From positions 33,232,001-33,296,000 of the forward strand of contig OY292278.1 of the NCBI GenBank assembly GCA_958496175.1: 64,000 bases of DNA, in the 5' to 3' direction. Shown piece by piece: positions 23,516-37,573 of this stretch (within the stretch, counting starts at the first letter, position 1; each line of letters opens with the position of its first letter). The stretch is from Sisyra terminalis. Its lineage: Eukaryota > Arthropoda > Insecta > Neuroptera > Sisyridae. Below the pieces are notes generated by a model, which was not told the DNA's origin, did no database searches, and saw only the letters and a program-made list of their open reading frames with translations. The position numbers and the translations under genes were made by a program.

Positions 23516-26500
23516 CCACAATGATATTCACTTTTTAAATTTTAAATTTAATTCGTTTATATTATTTTTTTGACAGAAAAATTGTTTCATTTTCCTGCAG
23601 TATATTTGTAATAATTAGATATACATTTGTTGAGTATATTTATCAATTATAAAGTGCATTTATACACAATCCTTTTTAACTAATGATCTAAACACACTAT
23701 AAATTGCAACAATAAGATAAAAATCACAGATTTACATTTTCAGGGGTATTAAATTTTATATTTTGTGGAATTTTTCATTTTGTGAAACACAATATTGGTT
23801 GGGCATTTAATGGGAAATATTTTTTTATACAAAATAGAATTAAAGAGGTAGAAGAAAAACTATTTAAGATTCCGTAAAATAAAAATTCAAAAGCATAAGT
23901 TGGAGATTTTTCTGTCGTTGTACTCTTAGGAGGATCATTAGCATACGTGCGACACCCTTTAAGAAGGTCGTACGGATTATAATCACACAGAAATGGAAAA
24001 CGTGCTTGGAATATCAATGCGATTATAAAAATGCGTGCAGTTTACTGCAATTAAAGAATATATGATATTGCTCTCAAATGAAAATTATTACTGGGAATAC
24101 TTGGCACAATAAAAACATTTGTATGCATTTTAATTGCAATACAACATAACTTTATTGACAGAGCAAAACAAAAATTTTAATGACTATTTTATTAAATTGG
24201 AAATAAAAGCAAATGGAATATAATTTGGGAAAAAAAAACTCGATCCTCAAACAACATGGAATCGATAAATGCATTTGCCAGTTGAATAAATTCAATGTTT
24301 AAATTTTCTTCACTGCGAATGGCGCCAGTCTCATGGTTCAATTTTCAGTTTATTGATTCAATTTACGTTGAAAATGTGAGTCGTATTAAAAGAAAACTTT
24401 AGTTGCTTCACTTAAATGGAGAAAAGCTCATGATTTTTTTCCGATATAAATCTTAAGTAAAAGCAAAGAATTAAAAAAGGAAAAAAATCAATATGAGTGA
24501 TATACGGTTTTGGTTAAAATATCAATAAATAATAAGGCCATAAATATTGACTAGAAATAAATTGAATTCTTGTTCCAACATATATAAATTGATGTGTAAA
24601 TAAATTTATGTAGTTGAAGCTAAATAAAGTTGCATTTTGATACACAGATATGTGACATATCATTGATAATGTTAATATCGAATAGAATATATCGATTGCG
24701 TGCATCACTGAAAATTGACTTTAGCTAACTAATTTAGTACGAACAACTTTTCGATTTGAATTTAAGATGAGCGAAGATAAGCAATATATATTCTTAACTA
24801 CTCCAATATATAACCGATTACGCATTCCTTTTGCGAATATGCTAACGTATGTAGTGAGTGGAAGAATAAATTACTTTACATCTATCACGATCGCGAGTAA
24901 ATTTTTCTGAATGCCGCACATTTTTTACAAGTATTATGAATATCGTTCCAAAATTTTACCACATTGTTCTTCATAACATCGCAAATAGAATGATTTATTG
25001 AAGCCCATTATCTATCATGGTGTTGTTTTCTCCCAGAAAATGAGCTTTAGTTTTATATAACCTTGGATAAAACTCTGTCTGAAAAATATGGATTTGAGAT
25101 ACGATTTCGTTCAAAACATTGGTTTTATTTTTATTTTTAAGCTAAAAACAAAAGTTAAACTATGATAGTTTTCTAAAAAAAATTATAACTACAAAACAGG
25201 TTTAAATTTTCTATGGTACGATTAAAACCTCGTATTACAATGTTGTTAATAATAAAAACAATTTCATTTTAATCAGAACGAATAACTTCCCACAGAAAGT
25301 TGACAAATAGCTTCCCGTGAAATATTTACAGCTTAACATGAACTCAACTGAAAAATGGTAAAAATTTTCAATGAAATGAAAACAAATTTTGAGTTGAAAT
25401 CATAATACCAATTAGTTGGTTCAAATTTTAGACAATGATTGTATTTCACTTTCACATATGTGTTAACAATATTTGTTGTCTGTCATTACCTACATTATTC
25501 ATACATACGTTTGTCTTTATGGATTATTATTATGACTAATATAAGTCCATATCTTTTGTCAAACGCTTAACATATATTTGTGTTTGGATTAAAAGAATTG
25601 TGATTAATCATATATCATATATAGAGTGAAACAATGGATTTAATACTTGATGTAGCACTTATTGAACTCGATGCCATTTTTTTCGGAACCAATTAAAAAA
25701 TAGCACTTTACAACTTTTACTTAAAGTTGTTATGACATTATTATTTTTTTATGTTTTACATCTAACGACAAGCTTAGTTCTCACAATGGTTAACTATTTC
25801 TTTTAGGTCTATCAGCCTCTAGCTGGGTTTTTAAATGAAAACTAGCCAAGTATTTCTTATTAATTATCTTACAAATATAGTCATTATTTTCATATTAATC
25901 TTTTCCTTAAGATGTTTAAATAGAACGTATGATACGTAAATATATATTCACAACAATATTAGGAAAAAAGATAAAAATTTGGAAGTATATAAATGTTTTT
26001 AAATATTATTTCAATTGAAGGTTGAAATGCGTCAATTTCTATCATTATGATAGTTATAATAAAAAGAAATGTAGGGTTGTTGAGCATTCCTGTCTATATC
26101 TCCGAAATGAAACATCTCAGCTGAGTCCATCTGGCACACATGCTCACTCACGAAATTTATGAGAAAAAAACATTCAGAAAAAAAAGTAAATCGAGTGTCC
26201 TTTGTAACTGTTGCGTATGATCCAAAGGATGCAAAACTAACGCATACGCAAAAGTACGCTTATTTGATTTTATTAGTTAATTTACGATGGATTTTTTATA
26301 AATCCTCTAATTGTGTGAGATATATCTCATTTTTTATAACTATTATGATTTTATTCTAAGTGTAAATACTTTTGGGAGGAATAATTTGAAAAAAGAACTC
26401 ATTGTTTCTTTTGTTAATAGATATTTTAATTATTAAAAGTAATGCCATAATATAATTGATATAATGTTAACTAAGGGTACAAATTAGAAATATAATACAC

Positions 26501-27179
26501 AGTTCTTAACGTACTCACCGACTGTTTAGTCAAAACAATTTCTAAATCAGTCTATTTAAATAAATCGATCATACTTTGATACAAAGCTTTTAAAAAACGG
26601 TTACATGATTTCTTTGAAAAATCTGATATTTCTAATGAACGAACCTAATACCTACTTACTATGATATATATTATAGTCTTCTCTTTATAATATACGCAAT
26701 GCATTGTTAGAATGTGGCCAATTTAAAATTTGGGAAGATTTCGACTGCAAAATTACTTCTTAGTCATTTAATACTTCTTGGAAATCACAATTCAATCCAA
26801 TATTAGAAAATAAATTACCTATGTTCACAAAAGGAACAGCAATAGGTTTTTGTGCCAAAAAGTGATAATTAAAATATGTTAATGATGATAACATAAAAAT
26901 ACACGTAAGGCTACCATGATTATTGGATTAGAATTCACCGGCTTATTTAAAAAGTTTTTGAAACGAATAAAGTCATTAAGCAAAAATTAAGAAAATCTAA
27001 TATTTCTGGAATTTTGATCCCTCTCTTCTCCTTCATCACATTTTCTGCAACCTTTATCTATATTACGTCATGAAAGATATCCTCAACCAAACTTAACACA
27101 TCATTCATTAATGAATAAATTTTTATCATTAGAAAGTCAAAATATAAAGATAGAAAAATTCATGTAAAATTTGAAGAAT

Positions 27180-27276
27180 TACAATCATTACGTTTCCTCT
27201 TTTTCCCTCTTCCTACTTTCTTTGACACATCTTGTCACATTAAGTGACATCCCCTTATTTTATGAACGGCCCCAAA
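27180..27276 (-). mobile_element. degenerate DNA-transposon-like end
   Basis: On the minus strand the sequence begins GGGGCCGTTCATAAAATAAG, followed by GGGATGTCAC and TGTGACAAGATGTGTC. A GGGGCCGTTCATAAA start with repeated TGACA/TGTCA words is common in arthropod non-autonomous elements I have seen, but the superfamily is unknown to me, and a matching left end was not located. Confidence 0.3.
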
Positions 27277-28982
27277 GGAGTCTTAAGTGAGAACATTCAA
27301 TCCGAAATTGCAACAATATCACTTAAAATCTCCAAAAAAGAGCTTGTTTTACTATAAAAAATAGTGGCATCCATTTTATCAATATTATTTTCGAAACTAG
27401 TCAAAATGAATTTTCAATGGATTAGATTGATATAAAATTATTAAAAAAATATTTACTGTTTTATTTTAAATTATATATTATGGGTAATATAAACCTAACG
27501 ATTACAACCAAAATAGTTGAAACGGGTTATATTCGAGATTTCTTAAATTACTCTATCAATCTTTTATTCACATAGTGCATCGTTTTTATCGTTATGTACA
27601 TAAGATTTAATATATTTTTGTTAGCCTATCCATTGATATGTTAATAGGAAGTCAATAAAGTCATAAATACTATTCTATTACATTATTTACCTTGTTATCC
27701 TTTGTTCTAATATGAAATTAAAGATGTCTAAAATATCAATTTTGGTGAATTATGTCAAACGAATAATTGAAATATCGCATAAATAGAGGTCTCAAGAAAA
27801 AAATAGAGAGAAATATTTAGATAATATTATATCCTTCGATGAGAAGCAAGGATTGCAACAGTAATGAATATTAAGAAATTGGGAATAAAAACGGGAAAAT
27901 TGAAAGAAAGCATAAGAAAAAAAAAGGAATTAAGTAGATGAAAATAAGATAGAGTGAAAATCGGCAGGGAATGACAGAAACGAAAGTGAAAGAAACACTA
28001 TGGAAGCAAGAACTTTTAACCTAAAGGGAATAGCTAAAGAAAAAAAATTTCACCCTGTACAATTTACCCTTGTTTCTTCTTTGAAATATTTAGCTTGCCT
28101 ACTTCTTAAAAAAGTCTATTGGGTGGTCATATCTATACATCAACTTCAAAATAGTGATCATTGTTTTGGAAGTTTTTGATGTATATATTTTGGTGTGATC
28201 CATTAACTTTAGAAAAGTGGATTTTAATTGAAGAAAATAAGTTTCCTTTAAGAAATGGTAGTGGAAAGAACACTTTATCAACTTCATTGTTTAAGTGTAA
28301 TTTCTCTTGGTAAAATTGAGCGTAGTAAGAAAATATTGTTTTAACTATAAGACAAGCAAAAAATTTTGTGTTAAACACTTAAAAGCGCACTAACGACATT
28401 GTACACGAAACTTAAATAGAAACAACGCAACAAATATGCAATAAATGCGCCGTTTATGTACGAGCATTAAATGCCTTGGGGCTCAATTATAATAAAATAG
28501 AAATACTGGGGGAAAATTACTACGCTAGTGATGGTGATACAAATTATCGTGATTCTAATAAAGTTAAAAGCAAATTATAAAATAGCTAGTAAGAAAATGT
28601 GAATTAGTCTCGGTTACTTTCAAACGAAAACTGTTTAAGCGGATAAACAGATGGTGGAGGCGCTGGATAATTTATTTAAGCTCTTGAAAACATAGTAAAT
28701 GTTTTAAGAAAATTAATGCGTGCGTTTGGATTAATTTGGTGATAGAATTAAGAAAAAAAAGTTTAGAGTTAACGAAGGAATTTGAAGTTTTATGAAGGGG
28801 ATGAAACAAAGGTTTTAATGAAATGCTGATCTGAATTGGTTAGAGTTGATGTATGGACATATGCAACAGAGCTAAGAAAGTAATACTGTTTTGTAGTATA
28901 TTTTATTGTGCACTATAAAAGTAGACAAAAATGCATCGCATCGGTATGAAGATAACTTATATAGTCTATTTGAAACACTTAC

Positions 28983-29191
28983 ATCGACATAAATTCCCGG
29001 GTAGGGAAACACCTTGGTAGCGGGAATTTCACTCGGGCTGTGTCGATAGAACTCGTGGGTGCCACGGTACCATTTAACGGAATAAAGTGGCTCTCCTTCC
29101 AGATCATATTGGCAGAACAGCGTGGCGCTATGTCCCCTTTGTACAGCCATTGGCACCACGGACAATCGAACGTCCCGTAAACTCCACGTTT
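28983..29191 (-). CDS. beat-family gene, exon 2 (first half of Ig domain 1)
   Basis: This exon encodes residues 19-88 of the predicted protein. It begins LRDVRLSV and carries the first Ig cysteine (Cys45, in ATLFCQYDLEGE), the core tryptophan (Trp59, in LYSVKWYRG) and the Beat hallmark EFYRHSP, followed by KVFPYPGI. Acceptor TTTACAG precedes 29191 and donor GTAAGT follows 28983. The exon is 209 bases; with one base from exon 1 it makes 70 codons and ends in phase 0 after Asp88. Beat proteins are secreted or membrane-tethered Ig proteins that bind Sidestep-family receptors in insect axon guidance and synaptic matching. The family call is firm; the Beat-II subgroup is my recollection of paralog wording. 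The exon is distinctly richer in G+C than the surrounding intron. Confidence 0.93.
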
Positions 29192-30261
29192 CTGTAAATA
29201 AATGTTCCATGTTCAATGTCACGTACCAAGAACCAGCGATAATGATTTACGGCCGGCCAAACGACATTTAATAAGTCACAAAATATAAAGCTCGGTAGGA
29301 CTTTCAGATCTCTTTCTATACGAATTTATGTTTTACTTCTCATATTTTATAAATGGGTCAACATTGCTCATGAATTTATGAACCGCACAAACAAAAGATC
29401 CTTTTGCTGTAACAGCATTGCGTCCCGTTCATTTTTGAGGAAACAATAATATTTATTAGAGTTATATATTTTAATTTTTGAAAGATAACAAACACAAGGT
29501 AAAAATAAAAACAATAAACATCGTTTCTTATTCGGTTTGTATGAGTAAATAAAACATTTTAATATTTTTACTTTCACGCAATACGATAACATTTATTTTC
29601 CTTACTTTTTCATAGTATAACGGTGTTTTTCACTCACACCCTTACACCGTGTGTTTTGCTGGAAAAATTAAGCTTGAAACGTAACGCCGTTACATATTTC
29701 CAAGTTAATTTTTTGAATATTAAAATTTAACTCATTATTTTCGTTTTGTTTATAACAAGTGTTTCGTTTCAAAAAAGAAGCAGGAAAGTGTGCCACGAGA
29801 AGGAAAATATGATACCGCTCCAGGCTTTTGCAGGTTTTCCGCCTATCTGGAGTCTTGTACTCCAAAGGCGGTTCAACAGCTTTGACTTTGTAGTGCTACA
29901 ATGTATGAGTTTTGAGAGATTTTTGGATTGTTAAAAGATTTTAATGTAGATGTTACATAAGCATTCAAAACAAAGCTTTAAATTTCGAAAAAATAAATAT
30001 TAGCAACTGGTTTTCGTATTATATTTATGTCATCCCTATATCACAGTTTGCTTATATATTGAATATTATGTTATGTTTTTACTTTTATTTATAATTGACA
30101 AGTTCGTTTGGATTAGTGTTTCAGGACATACAATCCTTGGCCGTATTATTAAACGCACTTAAGATTTTATACAAAGTGTACATATTTTACCAAATAAAAT
30201 TTCATAAAAGTTGTATTGATTCTTAAGAAATATATTTTTTGCATAGAGGTAAAACCTTGTT

Positions 30262-30470
30262 TATTATCCCTATTACCCTACTTTAATACCCTTGAATTGA
30301 AACCTATTGAAAATATATGGAAATTGCTGAAGTAAAACGTAGCTAAAAAGGTGAAAAAACAGAAAAATAGATCTTAGAAAAAATATTCACGTATTGAATC
30401 ATCATCCACAAATACAGCAGACGGTATTGTCCTACATAGACAGCATACTGCGCATAATGGGAACTTAAAT
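30262..30470 (+). pseudogene. Tc1-like transposase C-terminal fragment
   Basis: The frame reads LELKPIENIWKLLK, a stop, then NVAKKVKK, with the tail continuing in another frame as QTVLSYIDSILRIMGT. The PIENIW box contains the third acidic residue (Glu) of the Tc1/mariner catalytic triad, which is retained here. At least two stops and one frameshift are present, and upstream domains are missing. Confidence 0.65.
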
Positions 30471-30780
30471 ATCAGTAAACGGGCTTTTAATTAAATATTA
30501 AACAATTCAGCTTGCCATAATTACGAAGATGTTAAGTAAATTTGATTTTAGGTAAATTCGATTGATAAAATTACATGGTTACAATGTATTTTTTAGTAAA
30601 TATGATTTTTGGTCAGGCTAGTTGGTAATAAGCGTAATAAATGAAATTTGTACAAGAAAGTTAAATCTATCAAATCTCTACACTTATTTGTTTATTTATA
30701 ACAATTGTTTGTTTCACAATTTGACTTATAACTGATTTATAACTGATTCATTCAACACTATAAATGATTGCCTACCTGCG

Positions 30781-30960
30781 ATCAATCTCTTTTATTGTGG
30801 CACAGATATGCTTGGGGATTATTCGAATTCCAGATAACTCCATAGTCGACTCTAATTTTAATTGTCTATCCTTTCTTTTTCTTAAATCAAAAATCCTCTA
30901 AAAAGCATCTAGATCATCTTTCTCATAAAGTATCTGATGTTTGAAACTTTAAGGGTTTGT
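30781..30960 (+). repeat. dispersed repeat D, uninterrupted copy
   Basis: Shares with 38451-38583 the ordered blocks GATTATTCGAA-TCCAGAT, TTTTAATTGT / TTTTTATTGT, and TCAAAAATCCTC followed by an A run and CAT. After it, CATCTAGA and ATCTGAT match the sequence to the right of the 38584-38827 insertion. Family unknown; it is non-coding. Confidence 0.55.
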
Positions 30961-31529
30961 ATTTGCACATTTAGATTGTAATACATATTGTCCGCATAAA
31001 ATTCAAATAGTAATATAGAAAAAACATGCGTACTTTCGATATACGAGAAGTAAATGGGATAAGATAAATTTTAATCCATTAAATAGCTATCTTAAGGATA
31101 TAGTCTATCGAGCTATGAGTAAAAATGCCGACCTTAAAATTTTTTTACAATTCTTTTATGCTGTTTAAAAATGGTTAAATTTAATTTGTTAAGAATACTT
31201 ATAATAATAATACTTCAGAGTTTTTCTTTTAAGGTTTTGCTTTATACCCTAAGTTAGAATATTTGTATTGTTATTTAGTTATCAAACCATGGTTAATGTT
31301 TTCTAGTCTTTCTTCAGTTTGTCTAAAAGAAGTACTAGTTTGCCATTTTCAGTCAATAATCGTGGACTTTTATTTTTTATATCGAAATTGCTAGCTTTTT
31401 CGTAATCGTAATCAAGGATATATCAAACCATTAAGAATATTTGAGATTATAAGTAGATTGGAATAGAATAGATTTCATCAGATCGTACTTCATCCGGGCA
31501 TGTAGACAGAGGACGTTGGATTTTTTTAT

Positions 31530-31692
31530 TGTTATTTACCGTCGCTTTATAACTACTAAGGACTAAGGTCTTTAGCGACTTCAGAGTCAATGAAAATCCG
31601 TAAAGAAGAAATATTGAAAATTTGTTCGATACGAGGATCGAACCCAACACCTACCAGTTTTGTAGCGGTCATCTTGACTACTCGGTTACCTG
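31530..31692 (-). mobile_element. tRNA-derived SINE, copy 3
   Basis: On the minus strand this copy has the best box B (GGGTTCGATCCTCG) of the four, preceded by ACCGAGTAGTCAAGATGACC and ACTGGTAGGTGTT. The body ends in GTTATAAAGCGACGGTAAATAAC and an A-rich tail. A minus frame of 67 codons covering it is repeat sequence. Confidence 0.7.
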
Positions 31693-32211
31693 TCTGCTTT
31701 ATTTGAATTTTATACATAAAATGATAAAAAAGAATAAAAGATTAGGTAAGTACTCAAGAATTATATTATAAAAAAGATATCGGAGTTGGTTATAACAGAG
31801 AGCATAGAAATAAACTATACATACGAGTATGTGATCAAAGTGTGATCGAGTATGTGATTCAATCATCAAATATGTGAAAATATAAACAGATTCATTAAAT
31901 ATTTAGATAAAATTACTTTACTAATTGTTCGATACCAAAATTATAGAACGTGTATTGAAATTCCAAAAAAAAATATACAGTTTGGATCTACTTCTATCTA
32001 CTACGCTGTTCACATAGTTAATTTATATTAGTTTATCGTCTTTCCCTCTCCTCTTAGTCTCGGCCTCTATTTTCATTGTTACTAAAATATTTTAAATGTC
32101 TTTACTCAAATTTTTAAACTGTTTACTTCAAAAAAAAACATTGTTCACGTGCCTAAAAACTAGAAATCTGCAAGTTGTTTAAAATAAAATTTGCCTTTCT
32201 GTTCACTGGAA

Positions 32212-32449
32212 CACTGGTTCTTAACTTGGGTTCAATTTAACTCCCGGAGTTTGGTGAGTCAGTCTCACGAGTTTGGCTTTGGTCAATAGACCCCCCCCGA
32301 TTCACACGACCTTTACTTGAATATCATGAATTAAGCAATGTTTTGAATTTGAAAAATCATATTTTATTTTTTCAATTAAGAAGAGTTTCGTGAATGTACA
32401 TATGAAAACGTTGGAGTTCACTACTTTCAGCAAAGTTAAGAACCGCTAC
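32212..32449 (+). mobile_element. hAT-like MITE, family A, copy 4
   Basis: It starts CACTGGTTCTTAACTTGGG and ends with AAGTTAAGAACCGCTAC. The interior TTTGGTGAGTCAGTCTCACG stretch is shared with the copies at 1.75, 2.2 and 13.9 kb. This copy lacks the TTGACAATAGCGATAA left flank, which argues that the hAT-like core can exist on its own. Confidence 0.6.
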
Positions 32450-33659
32450 TCAAGAAAATAGAATTTTTAACTGAAAAGCTTATTGTTTTTAAAAGCTATA
32501 CTAAACAACTAACGGATGGCAATTTCACCAATTGTGGAGATAGAATTTAAGACATTGTTATTGTTTGAAATCAAATATGAATTCTTTATCTGCCAAAATG
32601 TGCCATTGTTATATTATTGCATTAGAAAAGATTATAAATTATGTTCTATGTGGTTAATCGATGTATTAATTATTTATAATCAGTTTGCATAATCCTTCAG
32701 TAAGATTATATTATTATTTAATACTTAACAGCCAGTAATGTGAATCATTTATCTGATAGATCTCTAGTCTAATTGATAACTAAATTAATTAATCTTATTA
32801 TTTGTAAAGACAAAGCGCCCATATACATAAATTAGAAAAAATCCTATAATTAGAAAAATCTCTATTTTAACATTCATTTTGTCACCTTCACCTCGTTAGG
32901 CGACACGAAAACGTACTAAACAATACAAGCAAAATTTATGTCTGTTTTGCGTAGGTGAATGCTTGTTGCATTTTATATTACCTTAGGGTTGTTCCAGCGT
33001 TAATGCGAATAAATTAAAGCGAATGTTGGTTTGAATAACTAATTAAGATATAAAAGATTAGCCGTGATTAAATCAGCAGCAGCTATTTTACAACTTCATC
33101 CTTTTTGCGTATTTGATAGGTGTTAAAAGTGCGATAAAATCGCACATTTTCAAACGACATTCAAAATTTGTTAATCTGACATCCAGCAAGTATATTATAT
33201 TTTTTTTGAAATATCAAGCTTTAGTTGGAAACGTAATCTTTATCTATGAAGCTTTAGAATTTTATAAATAAGCATTGTTTTTTGAAATGCGGGTAATGGT
33301 AACGGCAATGAAAGTATCTATATTATAAATTAATGTAACTATATTTTTAAACGTTACACAAAAAAGAACTAATTATAAGTAAATATAAAAGTTTAAAAGT
33401 GGAACAATTTCTTTTCTTTCTGTTTATATAGATAAAGAGCATTCAAATTTATGATTTCGTTCTAAAAGATAATATTTAAAAAAGCACAAGATAATACTTA
33501 ATGATATAATTTGATTTATTTTACTCATTTCCATAATTTGCGTAATAAACTTAGCCGAAATAAATATATGCTTGGTTGTTTAATTTGCATTTACGGCAGT
33601 TGTAATATAATATTTAAAGAATATTTCAATAATTTCAAGGATATCATAAAATTTAACAG

Positions 33660-34500
33660 CCACACTCTGAAATTTTATTACCGTTAATTTCCATATACTT
33701 CCCGGGTACTTTGGGTGAACATCAGTTTATTCTTTCGCGTAAAAAAATGGAATAAAATGCGAAAGACGGAAAATCGCTAAGACTATAATATCAAACATCT
33801 CACTTCACAACACGATGAGGCACGCGGTGTGATAAATTTCAGCCGTTTTGTTTAACTTCTTTAAAAATAAATAACGAGGGGTGAAATGCGCTCAATGTTG
33901 TGGTCTACATAATTTATTTTTTATTCACTCGCGCTTCACAAAATCTCATCCCAAACTGTTCAACTAACCGGGATCTGAAAAATTTATCGTTAAAAAAATC
34001 AAACAATCGCGGCAATAGCGCCGAAACTAGGACAAGTCAAGTTTGGAAAAATCTCAAAATTGTCCGCCCTAAATAATGCTAGCACCGTTTCGGAAATGGG
34101 GATAAAGGTATGAGCTGTAACTCTCGTATACCTGGCTGAATGAGAATATATCAAACAAAATAAATGGAATTGCCTCGTTTCTGATAATGGAAACTCTCTA
34201 TCAATTTGAATGATTGCAATGGATTTTTTTCGAATCGCTCTACGCCGATTAAGTAAGCGACAATCGAGCGCGACATGGAATTGTAAAGTAATAAATTACC
34301 TTATTGAGATAGAATACGGTTGAACCTTGGCACGAAATGATTATGGAATTCAGATGCTGAATTTGAAATTATGAGCGAAAATAAATGAAGCATAAGCTCA
34401 AATTTAAGCATTTGTCATCATCCTGAAAATTCATTTTGCATTTTCAAACGGACGATAGCGCATATTTGTAATTTGTTCAATTTTTCATCAACTCAACAAA
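33660..34500. promoter_or_regulatory. candidate intronic regulatory block, repeat-poor and CpG-richer
   Basis: Compared with the flanking intron, this stretch has many more CpG dinucleotides (for example TAAGCGACAATCGAGCGCGAC and ATCGCGGCAATAGCGCCG), few long A or T runs, and no match to any repeat family seen elsewhere in the window. No open frame of note covers it. Long first introns of neuronal recognition genes often hold enhancers, so conserved non-coding function is plausible but not shown. Confidence 0.3.
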
Positions 34501-35638
34501 GGAAATATTTCAAATGGAAACGGCTTGCTCTCTTACAATAAAAATAAAAAAAAATCTTTGATGTTTTCAACAAGAATTTCAAGCATTATGTACTTCAAAA
34601 TAAAAGATTCTTAAAATATTAATCACAATTATTGTGATTGTTATACTCAATTTTTCTTAAATTTATGGTAGATATGAATAAAATCCAAAAAAAAAAAATA
34701 ATTCTACGCATTATAGTTTACATAACCATAGAAGGTTTATCCTTTCTTTTATTCTTTAGTCTCAATTTAAAAAAAAAACTTATATCTTTATCAGAAGTCG
34801 CCCAAGTGATCAATATAGATCCTTTGGAGAGGATTTACCAATGCTTCAAGGCCAATTTGATCTGGATGGTCGATTAGGGGTCGAAAGAAAACGAATAACT
34901 AATATGTAAGAAACAGTGCAAGTAAAATTTTGAATGTTTAATGTTACATCATAAAACTAATACTAAACATTATACTAAATGTTTAAGCTCCGTAAATAAA
35001 TGTACCAACACTGATAGTTTCTTTTTTATTGGTTTTTCGGAAAGATTTTTTTTTTTGTCAGTGGATTTAATTGTATTTTTCCGCACCCAATTTATAATTA
35101 AGCCGTATGATTATTGTACGTTTTGAGAGCTAATCTAGCAAGACTTGTATGTGAAAAAGCTTAATTGATTTTACGTAGAAGTTTTTTGGTTTGTCTCTTT
35201 ATAAATATAGAGAACAAAAACCAGCACTTTCCTCAAATATTACTTTTTCACTATAGAAACGATTAAATGTTGTTAGATCCAGAAAGAAATTAACCGATTT
35301 GTGTGTAGAAGATGTATTAACAGCACGCCAAAACTAGTTTGCAAAATTTCGATTAGGAAATTTTTTTGTTGTTTTGAGAAAGTATTTATTCATTTTACGA
35401 AAATTTTCTTTCATTATTACAAAAAGAAAAAACTAAATTTCTTTTCGAACAACCAAACAATTAATGTCCAAATAATAGACCAAATGCCCATTTTTTTAAT
35501 TTCTTCAATCGGTATGGAAGATTATTAACACAAGGCAAAACTTATTTTTGCTTCTGAAAAACTTGTATTTTGACAATTTTTTTTAAATTTTATTGAGCAA
35601 ATGAGAGTCCGAAAACGATAACGGTGCTTATGGGTCTT

Positions 35639-35652
35639 CTGTGACGTCACAG
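35639..35652. promoter_or_regulatory. 14-base palindrome containing a CRE-like site
   Basis: CTGTGACGTCACAG is a perfect palindrome with TGACGTCA at its centre, in a small island with several CpGs inside intron 1. It could bind a bZIP dimer or be the relic of an element end. Confidence 0.35.
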
Positions 35653-37385
35653 TACGCATCTATACGTGCATTGAAACTAAGATACAAACAGATCATTGAA
35701 CAGTAGCCAAAGAAACAGTGATAACTTATACAATTTTTGACATTTTTCAAAATTTTCGCTGTGGAAAACATTTTTATAACCTAAAAATTAGCATCAATTT
35801 TTCCTTAGAAATAGATATTCAGCTGATTGCAAATGGTTAAATCATTAACATAAAATAATACTTAAACGATTTAAACAACCCTCTTTGTGTTTTAGTACAT
35901 TTGTCATAGGAAAACGATCATGGGATTTTGAGTTTCGTATTGTGGCGCTATTTTTATGCCGATCCAATAGGAGATCGTCTTATGCATTTTAAATTTAACT
36001 ATTATCTCTGCATTTTATATGAATATTTCTTAAATTTTATCCTGTTAAATTAAAAACTTACGGCTTCCTTATGTTTTAATATTAGTTAAGAATATTTTTA
36101 AAATATTAAGAATTATTTTAGATCATGTGCTGTAGACCTATTAAAATACTATCAATGAACCTCTATTGGTAATTTCTCATTGCTTCATAATCACTATGAT
36201 CCTACAAGACTATAAAGCTTATAAAAATCCTTAAATAAACCAAACAATAAAAATAAATTTTTCGGTATCTACAAAAATGTACTGAAAGAGGGTATCAAAC
36301 CTTGAATCTCTGTTTTAGAAAGGTAATTTTGATTACTTGTCAATCAGTACAACATTTTATATATTATAGTTAGTTATTGTTGAGTTGAAATTGATAAAGA
36401 ATTTAATGTTTGAAATGGAGCGTAAAAAGATAATTTCATTTAACGGAACCACCATATCATTAAAATCCTGAGGTGTCTATTTTGCTAATAATTTTATCAA
36501 ATTTTTGGGTTTTTATTGTTATTTTAAAAATCTCCGTTAAGGTAACCTATTGATACCATGAAATTGAACATATTCCAAAACTGTTTGAAGAATTTGTATT
36601 ATTCAATAAATATTTGTAAGCTCTTTGTTTCTAAGCAAAATGTTAACCTTAACGGCACCTGTTAGCGCTAAAAGAAAAGATAAAGACTATTTAATAAAAA
36701 TTATTTCAATTTAAAATAATGTTAATAATTTTAGGATGAGATCAATGAAAATCAAAAATGTCAAGACGAAAATAAAGGACATTCTTATTTAAATATACAA
36801 CAGTGAAATCTGGTTAAGTAGCACTGGATAGGTTAGAACGTCTGCTTTTGACAATTACAATGAGGTATCAACACTTTTGTATTGAAAGGTTTGTGTTTCT
36901 AGGAATTTCTGAACATTTTTTATTAAAATTGGATTTTTTTTAATTTTTTCGATGTTTATCTCTATAACTAAGACATGGCAGGTCAATAGCCCGCATAAGT
37001 GAAGCAATTTAAACGATTTGGACTAGTTATGTTAGTTATGTCACGTCAGCTAACGAAAATTTGAATTCTTTCCATAGGTACTTACTTGTGGGCCCTTCTC
37101 TAAATAAATTGACTATCTTCTTAAACCTTTTTGTTAGGAAAACTGGGAAAATGGAAAACCTCAATTACTGAAAAAATTCTAGGTCCCTTGAGATCCTACC
37201 TATACAAATCACTCTTAAATGCACAAATTGATATCTTTATGTTTCTCTTATTACCACACAATAAGTTCAGTAGCAGGTAAGAAATATATTTATTGCAGGT
37301 AAGAAATATATAAATTCGATATAAGTTCCATTCAGAGAACATTATATAAAGTAGAAAAGATTCATTTTTCTATTTCATTTATTGC

Positions 37386-37573
37386 AATTGGTAAAAAATA
37401 TTCAGAGGACTAGGATCAAATAATAATCAGTCAAAACTATTTAATTTTCAATAACCGGGTCGAAACGTTGCGCATGTAATAAATAGTTTTGACTGATTAT
37501 TATTTGCTCCTAGTCCTCTGAATATTTTTTACCAATTTATTATCATTGAGGATCTGAAACTTTACAATAATTT
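37386..37573. mobile_element. fold-back element F, compact copy
   Basis: Two 57-base arms (37386-37442 and 37481-37537) are inverted copies with a single mismatch, around a 38-base centre that contains CAATAACCGGGTCGAAACGT. The tail (TTATCATTGAGGATCTGAAAC, ACAATAAT) is also present right of the larger copy at 61140-61181. It looks like a larger element that lost its middle. Non-coding. Confidence 0.75.

Larger units (their letters stand above)
18250..28982 (-). other. intron 2 of the beat-family gene (about 10.7 kb)
   Basis: This intron interrupts Ig domain 1 between its two cysteines. It contains LINE remnants at 21.0-22.2 kb, a copy of the 17.6-17.9 kb repeat at 23.4 kb, and a degenerate DNA-transposon-like end near 27.2 kb. 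A purine-rich plus strand occurs at 27.8-28.0 kb. No second gene was recognised. Confidence 0.75.
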
